Shown: positions 44,472 through 53,180, counted from the first letter of the stretch. The stretch: 64,000 bases of DNA from JASLBX01 sp035762665 (GCA_035762665.1 DASTNZ010000082.1:1-64000); one strand, 5' to 3'. The notes: generated by a model not told the origin, from the letters alone. Numbers and translations are program-made.

Positions 44472-44626
44472 CAGAACAACTCAGTAAAGAACGTGATGAC
44501 AGACTCGAACACCGACGCAACCGCGGACGCCGCGCCACTTACCGCATCGGCCGCCGCCGAGGGGGCGGTGATCAAATAATAGGCGGCGAAGGCGATGGCC
44601 AGCACGGTCAGCACCTTCTTGAACAC
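44471..44626 (-). CDS. 51-residue membrane peptide coupled to the PH-domain gene
   Basis: GTG 44626, preceded by GAGAGGA, opens a frame for VFKKVLTVLAIAFAAYYLIT, then APSAAADAVSGAASAV and a C-terminal hydrophobic FESVITFFTELF. It has one N-terminal membrane helix and an amphipathic end. Its TGA overlaps the ATG of the PH-domain protein (TGATG), strong evidence that it is translated. Function unknown; a small partner of the PH protein is likely. Confidence 0.7.
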   Translation of the reverse strand: MFKKVLTVLAIAFAAYYLITAPSAAADAVSGAASAVASVFESVITFFTELF

Positions 44627-44712
44627 GTGGGCCCGGTCCTCTCATCAGATGGCTGCTACTTTACGTTTTACCCGAAAGCGGGCGCCATGTCCTCCCGCCG
44701 CGCCGCATCGGC

Positions 44713-45660
44713 TCACAGTGCGGCGATCACATCATCTGCAGCAGCGTAAGGGTCAAGGTCACCAGCCAGCACCTTTTTGGCCAGCGTGTCGAGCCGCGTG
44801 TCACCGTGCAGGTGGCTGAATCGCTGCCGGAGCGCGGTCATCGCGATGGCCTCGATCTCGTCGCGGACTCGCCGGTGGCGACGACGGTCCAGCTCCCCCG
44901 AGCCGTCCAGCCAGGCGCGGTACTTGTCGATCTCGGCAACCAGCTCCTCGACGCCTTCGCCGCGAGAAGCGACCGTCATCACGATCGGCTGGCGCCAGTC
45001 GCCCGGTCGGCGCTCGGCAAGCCGCACCATGCCGCGCAGGTCGCGGACCACCTGATCGGCACCCTCGCGATCCGCCTTGTTGACCACGTAGATGTCACCG
45101 ACCTCGAGCAACCCGGCCTTGGCCGCCTGGATGCCATCGCCGAGCCCCGGTGCGAGCAGGACGACCGTCGTGTCCGCCAGAGCCGCGATCTCGACCTCCG
45201 ACTGGCCCACGCCGACAGTCTCGATCAGCACGACGTCGCAGCCCGCGGCGTCCAGCACGCGGAGCGCCTGCGGTGTCGCCCAGGCCAGCCCGCCGAGATG
45301 CCCTCGGGTGGCCATCGACCGGATGTAGACCCCTTCGTCGGTCGCGTGCTCCTGCATCCGGATCCGGTCTCCGAGCAGGGCACCACCGGAGAACGGCGAC
45401 GTGGGGTCGACGGCGAGCACGCCGACCCGCTGCTCTCTCGCCCGCAGCGCCGTTACCAGCGCGGACGTCACCGTGGACTTGCCAACGCCGGGCGAGCCGG
45501 TGATGCCGATGACCGCGGCGCTCCCGGAGTGCGGCGCCAGGGCTGCCATTACCTCGCGCAGCTGTGGCGAGGCGTCCTCGACCAGGGAGATGAGCCGGGC
45601 CACTGCCCTGGGGCTCCCGGCGCGAGCCCGCTCTACGAGCTCGGCAATGGACGGCGCCAT
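44713..45660 (-). CDS. meaB: Mutase-protecting GTPase MeaB
   Basis: MeaB is a G3E GTPase that gates cofactor loading and protects acyl-CoA mutases from inactivation. The 315-residue protein has Walker A GITGSPGVGKST, the switch region VDPTSPFSGGALLGDRIRM, LIETVGVGQSEVE and the base-specificity motif VVNKADREG. The ATG at 45660 overlaps the thiolase stop, so the thiolase and meaB are coupled. It probably serves the IcmA mutase and any methylmalonyl-CoA mutase elsewhere. Confidence 0.95.
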   Translation of the reverse strand: MAPSIAELVERARAGSPRAVARLISLVEDASPQLREVMAALAPHSGSAAVIGITGSPGVGKSTVTSALVTALRAREQRVGVLAVDPTSPFSGGALLGDRIRMQEHATDEGVYIRSMATRGHLGGLAWATPQALRVLDAAGCDVVLIETVGVGQSEVEIAALADTTVVLLAPGLGDGIQAAKAGLLEVGDIYVVNKADREGADQVVRDLRGMVRLAERRPGDWRQPIVMTVASRGEGVEELVAEIDKYRAWLDGSGELDRRRHRRVRDEIEAIAMTALRQRFSHLHGDTRLDTLAKKVLAGDLDPYAAADDVIAAL

Positions 45661-46832
45661 CAGCTCCGCGGCACCCGGACGATCAGCGCGTCTCCCTGAC
45701 CACCGCCGCCGCACAGGCTGGCGGCACCGACGCCGCCACCGCGCCGCTTCAGCTCGAGAGCGAGATGCAGGACGAGCCGGGCGCCGGACATGCCGATCGG
45801 GTGGCCGACGGCGATCGCTCCACCGTTGACATTGACCCGTTCAGGATCCAGCCCGAGCTCCCGAGTGCTGGCGATGCCGACTACCGCGAAGGCCTCGTTG
45901 ATCTCGACCAGATCCAGCGAGGTGGGATCGATGCCCTCGCGCGCGCACGCTGTCGCAATGGCCCGCGCCGGCTGGCTCTGCAGGGACGAGTCGGGACCGG
46001 CGACGACGCCGTGTGAGCCGATCTCGGCGAGCCAGTCCAGGCCTAGTTCCTCGGCCTTGGCCTTGCTCATCACGACGACGGCACACGCGCCGTCGGAGAT
46101 CTGGGACGCCGAGCCGGCCGTGATCGTCCCGTCCGCGGAGAACGATGGGCGAAGCTTGGCCAGAGCCTCGGCGGTCGTGTCCGGGCGGATGCCCTCGTCC
46201 TCGGTGAAGAGTTCCGGCTCCCCTCGCCGTTGTGGGATCTCGACCGGCACAACTTCATCGTCGTACAGGCCGTTCTTCCAGGCCGCAGCCGCCCGCTGGT
46301 GCGAGCGGGCGCTGAACTCGTCCTGCTCCTGGCGGGTCGGCACGCCAGCCGACTCGGTCAGCGCCCCCATCGCCTGGTCGGTGAAGATGTCGTGCAGCCC
46401 GTCGTAGGCCATGTGGTCGAGCATCGTGACGTCGCCGTACTTGAAACCCTTGCGCGAGCCCATGAGCAGGTGGGGCGCGTTGGTCATCGACTCCATGCCG
46501 CCTGCCACGACGATGTCGAACTCACCGGCCCGGATGAGCTGGCTGGCGAGGGCGATCGCGTCGATCCCGGATAGGCAGACTTTGTTGATCGTCAACGCGG
46601 GAACCGTCATCGGAATACCGGCCCTGACCGCGGCCTGGCGGGCCGGGATCTGCCCGGCGCCGGCTTGCAGCACCTGACCCATGATCACGTAGTCGACCTG
46701 GTCAGGCGCGACGCCGGCCTTTTCCAGGGCACCCCTGATGGCGATGCCACCGAGGTCGACGGCGGAGAATCCAGATAACGAGCCCTGCAACTTCCCGATG
46801 GGCGTGCGGGCACCGGCAACGATGACGGTCAT
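45660..46832 (-). CDS. Acetyl-CoA acetyltransferase (thiolase)
   Basis: A 390-residue thiolase II. The nucleophilic cysteine is in NKVCLSGIDA, the catalytic histidine in VGHPIGMSGARL and the second cysteine in ASLCGGGGQGDA; NEAFAVVG is also present. ATG 46832 is used because the MTVIVAGARTPIG opening is conserved. The M. tuberculosis counterpart by position is fadA4, next to the epimerase. It diverges from the cobalamin adenosyltransferase with only 37 bases between starts. Confidence 0.95.
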   Translation of the reverse strand: MTVIVAGARTPIGKLQGSLSGFSAVDLGGIAIRGALEKAGVAPDQVDYVIMGQVLQAGAGQIPARQAAVRAGIPMTVPALTINKVCLSGIDAIALASQLIRAGEFDIVVAGGMESMTNAPHLLMGSRKGFKYGDVTMLDHMAYDGLHDIFTDQAMGALTESAGVPTRQEQDEFSARSHQRAAAAWKNGLYDDEVVPVEIPQRRGEPELFTEDEGIRPDTTAEALAKLRPSFSADGTITAGSASQISDGACAVVVMSKAKAEELGLDWLAEIGSHGVVAGPDSSLQSQPARAIATACAREGIDPTSLDLVEINEAFAVVGIASTRELGLDPERVNVNGGAIAVGHPIGMSGARLVLHLALELKRRGGGVGAASLCGGGGQGDALIVRVPRS

Positions 46833-46837
46833 ACCGT

Positions 46838-46850
46838 CCACGATACGTGG
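46838..46850. promoter_or_regulatory. Short inverted repeat between thiolase and adenosyltransferase
   Basis: CCACG, ATA, CGTGG forms a 5-bp-arm inverted repeat in the 37-base divergent gap. Both genes belong to acyl-CoA and B12 metabolism, so a shared operator is possible. The repeat is short and could be accidental. Confidence 0.3.
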
Positions 46851-46869
46851 CCGTGCCAAGCTCTCCGAT

Positions 46870-47406
46870 GTGAAGGTTTACACAAAACGAGGCGACGACG
46901 GCACGACCGGCCTGCTGTTCGGTGGGCGGGTTGCGAAGAACGCACCGGTGGTACGGGCGAACGGTGCAGTGGACGAAGCGCAGGCGGCGATCGGCCTGGC
47001 CAGAGCCGGCGTCGAGCGGGGATCCGAGCTCGACGCCTTGCTGGTCGGGATCGAACGTGACCTGTGGGTCTTGATGGCCGACGTGGCGCTAAACCCAGAG
47101 CGGCGGGACCGGGGCAAGCCTGGCCAGACCCTGGTGACGGCCGACATGGTGACGGCGCTCGAGTCGATCATCGACGACATATCGGCCCGATTCGAACCGC
47201 CGAAGGATTTCGCCGTGCCCGGGGAGCATCCGGTGGCCGCTGCCCTGGACCTGGCGCGCACGGTCGTCCGCCGCGCCGAGCGAGAGGCCCTGGACGCCGC
47301 CGCCGAGAGGTCCCATGTTCTGCCCTACCTGAACCGGTGCTCTGACCTGCTCTGGACGCTGGCTCGCTGGGTGGAGGGCGAAGCGCTTCTTGCCAAGGAT
47401 GCCTAA
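46870..47406 (+). CDS. Cob(I)alamin adenosyltransferase (PduO type)
   Basis: This enzyme adds the adenosyl group to cob(I)alamin, making coenzyme B12 for mutases. The 178-residue protein opens VKVYTKRGDDGTTGLLFGG, the ATP-binding motif of PduO-type enzymes, and has RANGAVDEAQAAIGLA, FAVPGEHPVAAALDLART and RCSDLLWTLARW. GTG 46870 is chosen because the ATP motif must be near the N-terminus; the frame is open to 46738. Its location links it to MeaB and the mutases. Confidence 0.93.
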   Translation: MKVYTKRGDDGTTGLLFGGRVAKNAPVVRANGAVDEAQAAIGLARAGVERGSELDALLVGIERDLWVLMADVALNPERRDRGKPGQTLVTADMVTALESIIDDISARFEPPKDFAVPGEHPVAAALDLARTVVRRAEREALDAAAERSHVLPYLNRCSDLLWTLARWVEGEALLAKDA

Positions 47407-47446
47407 CGTCGGTGGCTTGTCAGTGCCGGTTCCTACCGTGTGACCT

Positions 47447-47950
47447 ATGCGATGGAGTGAGTTCGAGTCGGCGTGTCCTGAGCTGGCAACGATGGTGCGG
47501 CAGCGCTTCGAGCATCAGCAGATCTTCTTGCTCGGGACGCTGCGGGCGGACGGCACGCCGCGAATCAGCGCGGTCGAGTGCGATTTCGTTGACGCCGATC
47601 TGATGACGGGGATGATCTGGCGGTCCGCGAAGGCGCTTGACCTCCAGCGCGACGCACGCATGACTATCCACAGCCTGGTGCCCGACAAAGCCCACGAGTC
47701 GGAAAATGAGGGCGACCTCAAGCTCTACGGTCGTGCGATAGAGGTCACCGACCCGATCCGCAAGCACGCCTACGAAGACGTCATCGAGAAGCGGATCGAC
47801 TGGCGGCCTTCAGAGCCGTACCACTGCTTCGCAGTGGACATCGACCACGCGAGCCTGGTCCGGTTCGCCGACGGCGGGCGGCAGGTGTGGATCTGGCGGG
47901 CCAGTGGGGAACTGACCAAACGCGTCATCCCGGAGTTCGGCCCGGAATGA
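47447..47950 (+). CDS. Pyridoxamine 5'-phosphate oxidase-like flavin/F420-binding protein
   Basis: A 167-residue split-barrel protein. FLLGTLRADGTPRISAVECDF is the flavin-nucleotide binding strand pattern of the PNPOx-like family; GMIWRSAKALDLQRDARMTIHS follows. Members in actinobacteria bind FMN, heme or F420, and substrate cannot be told. It starts at ATG 47447 and ends base-to-base against the convergent epimerase gene through TGATCA. Confidence 0.85.
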   Translation: MRWSEFESACPELATMVRQRFEHQQIFLLGTLRADGTPRISAVECDFVDADLMTGMIWRSAKALDLQRDARMTIHSLVPDKAHESENEGDLKLYGRAIEVTDPIRKHAYEDVIEKRIDWRPSEPYHCFAVDIDHASLVRFADGGRQVWIWRASGELTKRVIPEFGPE

Positions 47951-48373
47951 TCACTTGGCCGGTTCGATAAGCTCGACCAGCACTCCCCCGGCATCCTTCG
48001 GGTGAATGAAGTTGATCAATGCACCGGCCGTCCCGCGGCGCGGGGCCTCGTACAGCAGGCGCAGCCCGCGTGACTCCAGCTCGGCGGAGACCGCCTCGAT
48101 GTCATCGACGCGGTACGCGATCTGCTGGATGCCCGGCCCGGATCGATCAAGGAACCGCGCGATCGGCGAGTCCGGACGCAGCGGAGCCAGCAGCTGCAGC
48201 TGCGTACCGCCCGCCGTCCCGACGGCGAGCATTGCTTCGCGGACCCCCTGCTCTTCGTTGATCTCCTGATGAGTCACCTTCATGCCGAAGGTGTCTTGGT
48301 ACCAGTTGATCGCAGTGTCCAGATCGGCCACGGCGATACCGACATGGTCGACAGCAGCGAACAACGGGGTCAT
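47951..48373 (-). CDS. mce: Methylmalonyl-CoA epimerase
   Basis: A 140-residue vicinal-oxygen-chelate enzyme that interconverts the 2R and 2S forms of methylmalonyl-CoA. It has the two half-barrels with FAAVDHVGIAVADLDTAINWY (metal histidine), QLQLLAPL, GIQQIAYRVDDIE (histidine replaced by glutamine at one position) and FIHPKDAGGVLVELIEP. ATG 48373 follows CGGAAG. Its neighbours, thiolase/meaB on one side and FilP-like protein on the other, are the same as in Streptomyces. Confidence 0.92.
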   Translation of the reverse strand: MTPLFAAVDHVGIAVADLDTAINWYQDTFGMKVTHQEINEEQGVREAMLAVGTAGGTQLQLLAPLRPDSPIARFLDRSGPGIQQIAYRVDDIEAVSAELESRGLRLLYEAPRRGTAGALINFIHPKDAGGVLVELIEPAK

Positions 48374-48462
48374 GCTTCCGCAGGGTACTGGCCGGTACGG
48401 CGGATCGCCGACTACGCTGCAGCCGATCACTGACGCCGCGGGGGATGATAAAGGGGGACCCG

Positions 48463-48669
48463 ATGAGCGTGAGCCGTTTCGACGAGGGATCGATCTTCGA
48501 CAAAGAGCCCACTGGTGGCTTCGAGATCAGATTCCGTGGCTACGACCCGCGCCAGGTCGAACTGCATGTCCGAACGTTGGAAGCGGCGATCTGGGATCTA
48601 CGCAAAAAGAACGAAGAGCTCGACAAACGCATCGTCGAACTTCGCCGGCTTCTAATGTCGCCAAACTGA
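48463..48669 (+). CDS. DivIVA-like micro-protein (68 residues)
   Basis: A 68-residue protein that is only a DivIVA-type N-terminal domain and a short coiled coil: SIFDKEPTGGFEIRFRGYD, then VELHVRTLEAAIWDLRKKNEELDKRI split over residues 31-56. It closely matches the start of the FilP-like protein 155 bases downstream (both have FDKEPTGGFE, RGYD, QVE and LRKKN). ATG 48463 follows AAGGGGG. In Streptomyces the gene next to mce is the long Scy coiled coil; this may be its reduced counterpart or a duplicated piece of the neighbour. Confidence 0.75.
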   Translation: MSVSRFDEGSIFDKEPTGGFEIRFRGYDPRQVELHVRTLEAAIWDLRKKNEELDKRIVELRRLLMSPN

Positions 48670-48823
48670 TACGTCCTCCTGTCGAGATGAGGCCCAGTGA
48701 CCCATCGGCAACACGCCAAAGTCGGAGTAGTCTGCCTATTCGCGAATCAGCACACGGCACGGCTCGGCGTTCGCGGGGAGACTCGGGCCACACCCAGGGG
48801 ACGCCACCCCGACGAGGGAGATC

Positions 48824-50092
48824 ATGGAAAACGCACGGAACGAACTCATGACCACTGACGTGCCCGAAGATGGCTTGTCGATCTTCGACAAGGAGCCTAC
48901 TGGCGGCTTCGAGATGCAAATGCGCGGCTACGACAAGGTCCAGGTAGAGCAGCACATCCGCAACATGGAGTCTGCGATCGCGACGCTGCGCAAGAAGAAC
49001 ACCGAGCTGGACAAGGCGGTCCAGCGGCTCCGGGCGGAGAACGCGGAGTCGGCGACCAAGCTCCGCCAGCTCGAGCAGATGGAGCAGCCGACCTATGCGG
49101 GGCTCGGCGCCCGTATCGAGCACCTGCTCCGGGTTGCAGAAGAGCAGGCGAACGAACTGGTCGGGCGCGCCGACGCCGAGGCGACCGAGATGCGCGCGGA
49201 GGCCCGGCTCGACGCCCAGGAGATGCGCGCGGCAGCCGAAAACGATGCCGCAGACCTCCGGGCTAACGCCAAGCGTGAGGCCGACGAGCTGATCGGTGAG
49301 GCGAGCCGCGAGGCTGAGCAGCGTCGCCAGGCCGCGCAACGCGAAGCCACCTCTCTGGTCGAGAGTGCTGAGCGGGAGGCCACCAAGATCCGCACAGCCG
49401 TCGAGCACCAGGCGGCGGAGGCACGGGCCAAGCTCGAGCAGGAGCTCGACCGCAAGCAGGCCCTGGCCGACCGTGAGGTCCAGGAGACCCGGGCAAAGCT
49501 CCGCACCGAGATCGCCGAGCAGAAGAAGCAGGCGGTTCGCGACATTGAGCGCGACATCGCCGAGAAGCAGGCCGAGTTGGCCGACTTGCGGGTTCGTGTC
49601 GACCGCGAGCTCCACGACCTCGAGACCGAGCTCAACGCCCGGCGTCAAGAGGCCGAAGCCGAGCTCGAAGACCGGCGGGCGAAGGCCGATCGGAGCACCC
49701 AGGAGCTCATCGAGAAGGCCGAAGCGCGGGCCAAGGCCGCGGAGGCGCGGGCCAAGGCGGAGGACGATCGGTCCACAAAGGTCAAGCGCGAGACCGACGA
49801 GCAGGCCAAGGCCCTGGTCGACAACGCCAAGCGCAATGCCGAGCAGATCGTTGCCGAAGCCAAGTCGAAGGCGGAGTCCACCGTCAGCGACGCCAAGAAG
49901 GAAGCCGCCAGGATCAAGTCCGAGGCCCAGCACATCGCCGAGGACTACAACCGGCAGGCCGAGGCCGCCCGTTCCACGCTCAACCAGCTCAAGAGCATGC
50001 TGGGCTTCGAGTCGCCGCGGCCGGCCGTCGAGTCGGCGGGCCCTGACGAAGACGTGGTCGACGCCGAGGTCGTCGAAGACGAGAGCAAGTAG
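48824..50092 (+). CDS. FilP-like coiled-coil (DivIVA-domain) polarity protein
   Basis: A 422-residue filament-forming protein. Residues 19-55 are a DivIVA-like domain (SIFDKEPTGGFEMQMRGYD); PTYAGLGARIEHLLRVAEEQA (about 88-108) is the FilP signature; residues 110-385 are an almost continuous charged coiled coil rich in Ala, Glu, Arg and Lys; the tail is acidic (DEDVVDAEVVEDESK). Such proteins organise the tip cytoskeleton in polar-growing actinobacteria. Starts at ATG 48824; the frame also allows M9. Confidence 0.87.
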   Translation: MENARNELMTTDVPEDGLSIFDKEPTGGFEMQMRGYDKVQVEQHIRNMESAIATLRKKNTELDKAVQRLRAENAESATKLRQLEQMEQPTYAGLGARIEHLLRVAEEQANELVGRADAEATEMRAEARLDAQEMRAAAENDAADLRANAKREADELIGEASREAEQRRQAAQREATSLVESAEREATKIRTAVEHQAAEARAKLEQELDRKQALADREVQETRAKLRTEIAEQKKQAVRDIERDIAEKQAELADLRVRVDRELHDLETELNARRQEAEAELEDRRAKADRSTQELIEKAEARAKAAEARAKAEDDRSTKVKRETDEQAKALVDNAKRNAEQIVAEAKSKAESTVSDAKKEAARIKSEAQHIAEDYNRQAEAARSTLNQLKSMLGFESPRPAVESAGPDEDVVDAEVVEDESK

Positions 50093-50108
50093 GCGCTACA
50101 CCTATCCA

Positions 50109-50154
50109 TTGAGACAATCCACAACGTCGTACGCTGTGGATCGTCTCAAGATCG
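50109..50154. repeat. Dispersed hairpin family 1, copy 2 (probable bidirectional terminator)
   Basis: TTGAGACAATCCACA and TGTGGATCGTCTCAA pair over 15 bp with one mismatch around an 11-base loop ACGTCGTACGC. The left arm is identical to copy 1 at 26101-26115. Like copy 1 it sits between convergent genes, and its right end (to 50154) runs into the final codons of the hydrolase gene, so the last residues of that protein are partly encoded by the repeat. Confidence 0.82.
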
Positions 50155-50931
50155 CTGGATGTGCCGTAGGACGTCACGCAGGGCGCCGGTCACCCCGTCG
50201 GGGTTCTCCACTGCCGACAGGTGGCCGGAGCCCGGTATCACGTAGACCGGCGCCTGCGGAGTGAATGCCTCCGCCATCGCGATCGCGTCCTCGTGCGGCG
50301 AGATGGTGTCCTGCTCCCCCACGACGACGAATCCAGGCACGCCACTGGACCGCAACGTATCGAACGACTCGGGCCGGGCGGCCATGGCTCGCGACGCCCA
50401 GGCGACACCCTCTGGACGGGCCGCATCAAGCCACGAAGCCACCTGCTCGACCGTGTCAGGGCGGTTTCGCCTGGTCTTCTCGCCGAGCAGCGTCTCCAGC
50501 ATGGGGTGCAGCGCTGCCGAGCCATCGTCGAGCACAGCGCGGGCCACCCGCTCGCGGTTCGCCCGCGCCTCGTCACCGTCCGCACTGGCCTTGGTGTCCA
50601 TCAGCACGACGGCGTCGACTCGCTCCCGGTGGCGGCGCAGCATGGCCATGGCGACGTACCCACCCATCGACAGCCCACCGAGCACACTCTTCTCGACCCC
50701 AAGCCGGTCCAGCAAGGCGGCAACGTCATCGGCCATGGCATCGATGGACGGCTCGGACTCGCCCGGCCCAGGCGAAGCGCCGAACCCACGGAGGTCGGGG
50801 ACGATGACCCGAGCCCGGTCGGCCAGCCCGGCACGTTGTCCGGAGAACATGACGCGGGATAGCGGAAATCCATGGAGCAGCACCAGCGGTATGCCGGCGC
50901 CGGCCTCATCGTGGGCAAGCTCGACGCTCAC
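50146..50931 (-). CDS. Alpha/beta hydrolase (haloperoxidase/esterase-like)
   Basis: A 261-residue alpha/beta hydrolase with VLLHGFPLSRVMF (oxyanion), PDLRGFGASPGP, nucleophile elbow GLSMGGYVAM and GSGHLSAVE with the histidine; the acid is in VVGEQDTISP. It belongs to the large esterase/haloperoxidase group and substrate is unknown. Its GTG overlaps the stop of the next hydrolase by GTGA, so they are coupled. Its 3' end overlaps a repeated hairpin. Confidence 0.9.
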   Translation of the reverse strand: MSVELAHDEAGAGIPLVLLHGFPLSRVMFSGQRAGLADRARVIVPDLRGFGASPGPGESEPSIDAMADDVAALLDRLGVEKSVLGGLSMGGYVAMAMLRRHRERVDAVVLMDTKASADGDEARANRERVARAVLDDGSAALHPMLETLLGEKTRRNRPDTVEQVASWLDAARPEGVAWASRAMAARPESFDTLRSSGVPGFVVVGEQDTISPHEDAIAMAEAFTPQAPVYVIPGSGHLSAVENPDGVTGALRDVLRHIQRS

Positions 50932-51728
50932 CCGTCTCGCTCCGGCCCGGGCACCGGTACGTCCGCGAACGTCGCTACCGTGCGATCGGCGTATGCACTG
51001 GTATCCGCCGTGTCAGCCGGCCCAGCCCACGCCGCGGGCAGTGGGGCGCGTCCGGGTGCGACCCGGCGCACGATCTCGTCCAGAGCCCGTTCGGCGTCCC
51101 CTACCCACAGGTGCTTCGCGCCCTCGACAGCGACCACCTCGGCCTGAGGCACCCGGGCGAACCGCTCCCGCGCCTCCGGCGGCCGCAGGTAGTCGTCGAA
51201 CTCGGGGATCAGCGCCACGAGCGGTCGGCCGTCATCGGCCCATGCGGCTAGCTCGTCGTTCGTTGCATACCGCAGCGGTGGTGACAGCAGGATGGCTCCC
51301 ACCACCACGGGATCGAGGCCGTACATCAAGACGAGATCGGTTCCGAACGACCAGCCGACGAGCCAGATGTTAGGTAGATCGTGGAAGTCGGCGTACTCGA
51401 TGGCCGCCGCCACGTCGTACCGCTCACCACGGGCGTTGTCGAAGGCGCCTTCGCTGGTGCCCTGCAGGCTGGACGTCCCCCGCGTGTTGAACCGCAGCAC
51501 CGCGATGCCGGCTAGCGCCGGAAGGCGCCAAGCCGCCTTGCGGTAGAGGTGGCTGTCCATCATCCCGCCATGGGTGGGCAGTGGGTGGAGGCAGATCAGA
51601 GTCGCGACGGGGTCGGACTCCGGCGGCAACGCCAGCTCACCGACGAGATCGAGCCCGTCAGCGGTGTGTAGCGTCAGCGCCTCCCGGCGCGCGGGGAGAA
51701 CGGTGTTGCCTCGGATGCGATTGCTCAT
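50928..51728 (-). CDS. Alpha/beta superfamily hydrolase
   Basis: A 266-residue protein of the dienelactone-hydrolase-like or YqiA/ YfbR-neighbour alpha/beta group: LICLHPLPTHGGMMDSHLY, FNTRGTSSLQGTSEG, nucleophile elbow VGWSFGTDLVL and GAKHLWVGD with the histidine. The tail after residue 225 is proline/alanine-rich. It shares a GTGA overlap with the second hydrolase; two adjacent, different hydrolases suggests sequential or parallel ester cleavage, but no substrate is evident. Confidence 0.87.
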   Translation of the reverse strand: MSNRIRGNTVLPARREALTLHTADGLDLVGELALPPESDPVATLICLHPLPTHGGMMDSHLYRKAAWRLPALAGIAVLRFNTRGTSSLQGTSEGAFDNARGERYDVAAAIEYADFHDLPNIWLVGWSFGTDLVLMYGLDPVVVGAILLSPPLRYATNDELAAWADDGRPLVALIPEFDDYLRPPEARERFARVPQAEVVAVEGAKHLWVGDAERALDEIVRRVAPGRAPLPAAWAGPADTADTSAYADRTVATFADVPVPGPERDG

Positions 51729-51787
51729 AACACCAACGAGCCTAATGTGCCAGCCGCGCTGACTGGTCCACCCGGACGGTTGGCTCT

Positions 51788-52075
51788 CTAACTGCGGGGC
51801 CGGCGGCGGTCGCGTGCCTCCCAGCAGCCGGTGTGCCAGTGCCGCCGCTCGCCTGTGCCACCACCGCTCAGCGTCTCACCCTCCACGGGCCACGCCACCA
51901 CGTGCGGTGTGGCCGGCGGGATCAGCTGATCACAGCCTGGACAGCGATACGGCTTGATCGCCGAACTGCCAGTCAGCTGGCGCACCATCCAGTCGCCGTC
52001 CGGCCATTCCTCGAGGCGCTCGATTCCGGGCGGGGTTTGCCGGCGGCGCGGGCGGCGGCGGGACATGTGGCTCAT
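51788..52075 (-). CDS. Small zinc-binding protein of unknown function
   Basis: A 95-residue basic protein, known to me as a conserved actinobacterial hypothetical. It has YRCPGCDQLIPPATPHVVAWP and RRHWHTGCWEAR, giving cysteine and histidine pairs that probably bind zinc. The N-terminus is arginine-rich (SRRRPRRRQTPPG). ATG 52075 follows GGAG; M4 is an alternative. It diverges from the ABC transporter genes. Confidence 0.8.
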   Translation of the reverse strand: MSHMSRRRPRRRQTPPGIERLEEWPDGDWMVRQLTGSSAIKPYRCPGCDQLIPPATPHVVAWPVEGETLSGGGTGERRHWHTGCWEARDRRRPRS

Positions 52076-52175
52076 TGTTCTCCACCGGCCATCAGCGACG
52101 GCGGGTACGATCCGATTCGCTGGTGGGTCCAGGCCACGTGGATCTGCTCAGCTGACTGGTGGGGGCGTAGAGATC

Positions 52176-53180
52176 ATGAGAACTCGAGCATGGGCCTCGG
52201 CCGCGGCGGCAAGCTGCCTGCTGCTCGCCGGCTGCGGTGGGGGGTCGGACGGCGGAGGTTCGGACGACGGCGGTCCGGAAGGTTCCGGACCCGAAGGCTG
52301 GCCCGACCGAGTGATCCTCGGCCTCGTGCCGTCACACGAGGTGGACCAGCTCGTGGAGGACGCCGAGGTGCTCGGCGACCTGCTGGCAGCAGAGGTCGGC
52401 GTACCTGTGGAGACATTCGTGCCCACCGACTACGCCGCCCTCGTCATCGCCATGGAGACCGGCCGCGCACACGTCGGCATGTTCGGCCCGATCGCACTCG
52501 TACAGGCCGCCGATCGTGCCGGAGCGGTCATCACACTCCAGTCGGTGCGCCGTGGTGCGGCGAGCTACCACACCCAGTGGATTACGAACAATCCCGACCG
52601 ATTCTGCGACACCCCTGTGGTCGAGGCGGAGAACCCCGAAGGCAACGTCTTCACGTACTGCAACGGCACCGACACCGCAACCGAGGGACCGGTGGGTGAA
52701 GAGGCGCTCACCCGGATCACCAGTGGCGAGACAGTGATCTTCGTCGACCCCAGCTCGGCGTCCGGGTACTACTACCCGGCAACCCAGTTGCAGACCGTCA
52801 CTGGAATCGACCCGATCACCGGTGTGGACGCGCAGTTCGCCGGGGACCACCCGGGAGCGATCCTGGCGGTTCACCGCGGCGACGCCGAAGTGGGTGTCAG
52901 CTTCGACGACGCACGCAATGTCGTCGTCGGCGAGGTGGCAGACATCGGCAAAGTTGTGGTGTTCGCCTGGTCGCCAGAGATTCCGAACGACGGAGTCGCG
53001 ATCGCCGGTGACCTACCTGAAGACCTGCGCGAGGCGATCACCCGAGCGTTTCTCGACATCATCGAGACCCCCGAGGGCGCCAAAGCGTTCGAGGCGGTCT
53101 ACAGCATCGAGGGGCTCGTACCAGCCGACTTGGAGGCCATCGACGTTGCGCGCAAGGTCGAGGCGAACTTTGGCGAGTAG
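52176..53180 (+). CDS. Phosphonate/phosphite-type ABC transporter substrate-binding lipoprotein
   Basis: A 334-residue PhnD-family binding protein. The lipobox LLAGC places the lipid on Cys20, followed by a glycine/serine/aspartate linker. Family features are VPTDYAALVIAMETGRAHVGMFGP, FVDPSSASGYYYPA and VGVSFDD. Two cysteines at FCDTP and FTYCNG may pair. ATG 52176 is preferred over the long upstream frame because the signal peptide starts there. The next gene begins on the base after its stop. Confidence 0.92.
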   Translation: MRTRAWASAAAASCLLLAGCGGGSDGGGSDDGGPEGSGPEGWPDRVILGLVPSHEVDQLVEDAEVLGDLLAAEVGVPVETFVPTDYAALVIAMETGRAHVGMFGPIALVQAADRAGAVITLQSVRRGAASYHTQWITNNPDRFCDTPVVEAENPEGNVFTYCNGTDTATEGPVGEEALTRITSGETVIFVDPSSASGYYYPATQLQTVTGIDPITGVDAQFAGDHPGAILAVHRGDAEVGVSFDDARNVVVGEVADIGKVVVFAWSPEIPNDGVAIAGDLPEDLREAITRAFLDIIETPEGAKAFEAVYSIEGLVPADLEAIDVARKVEANFGE

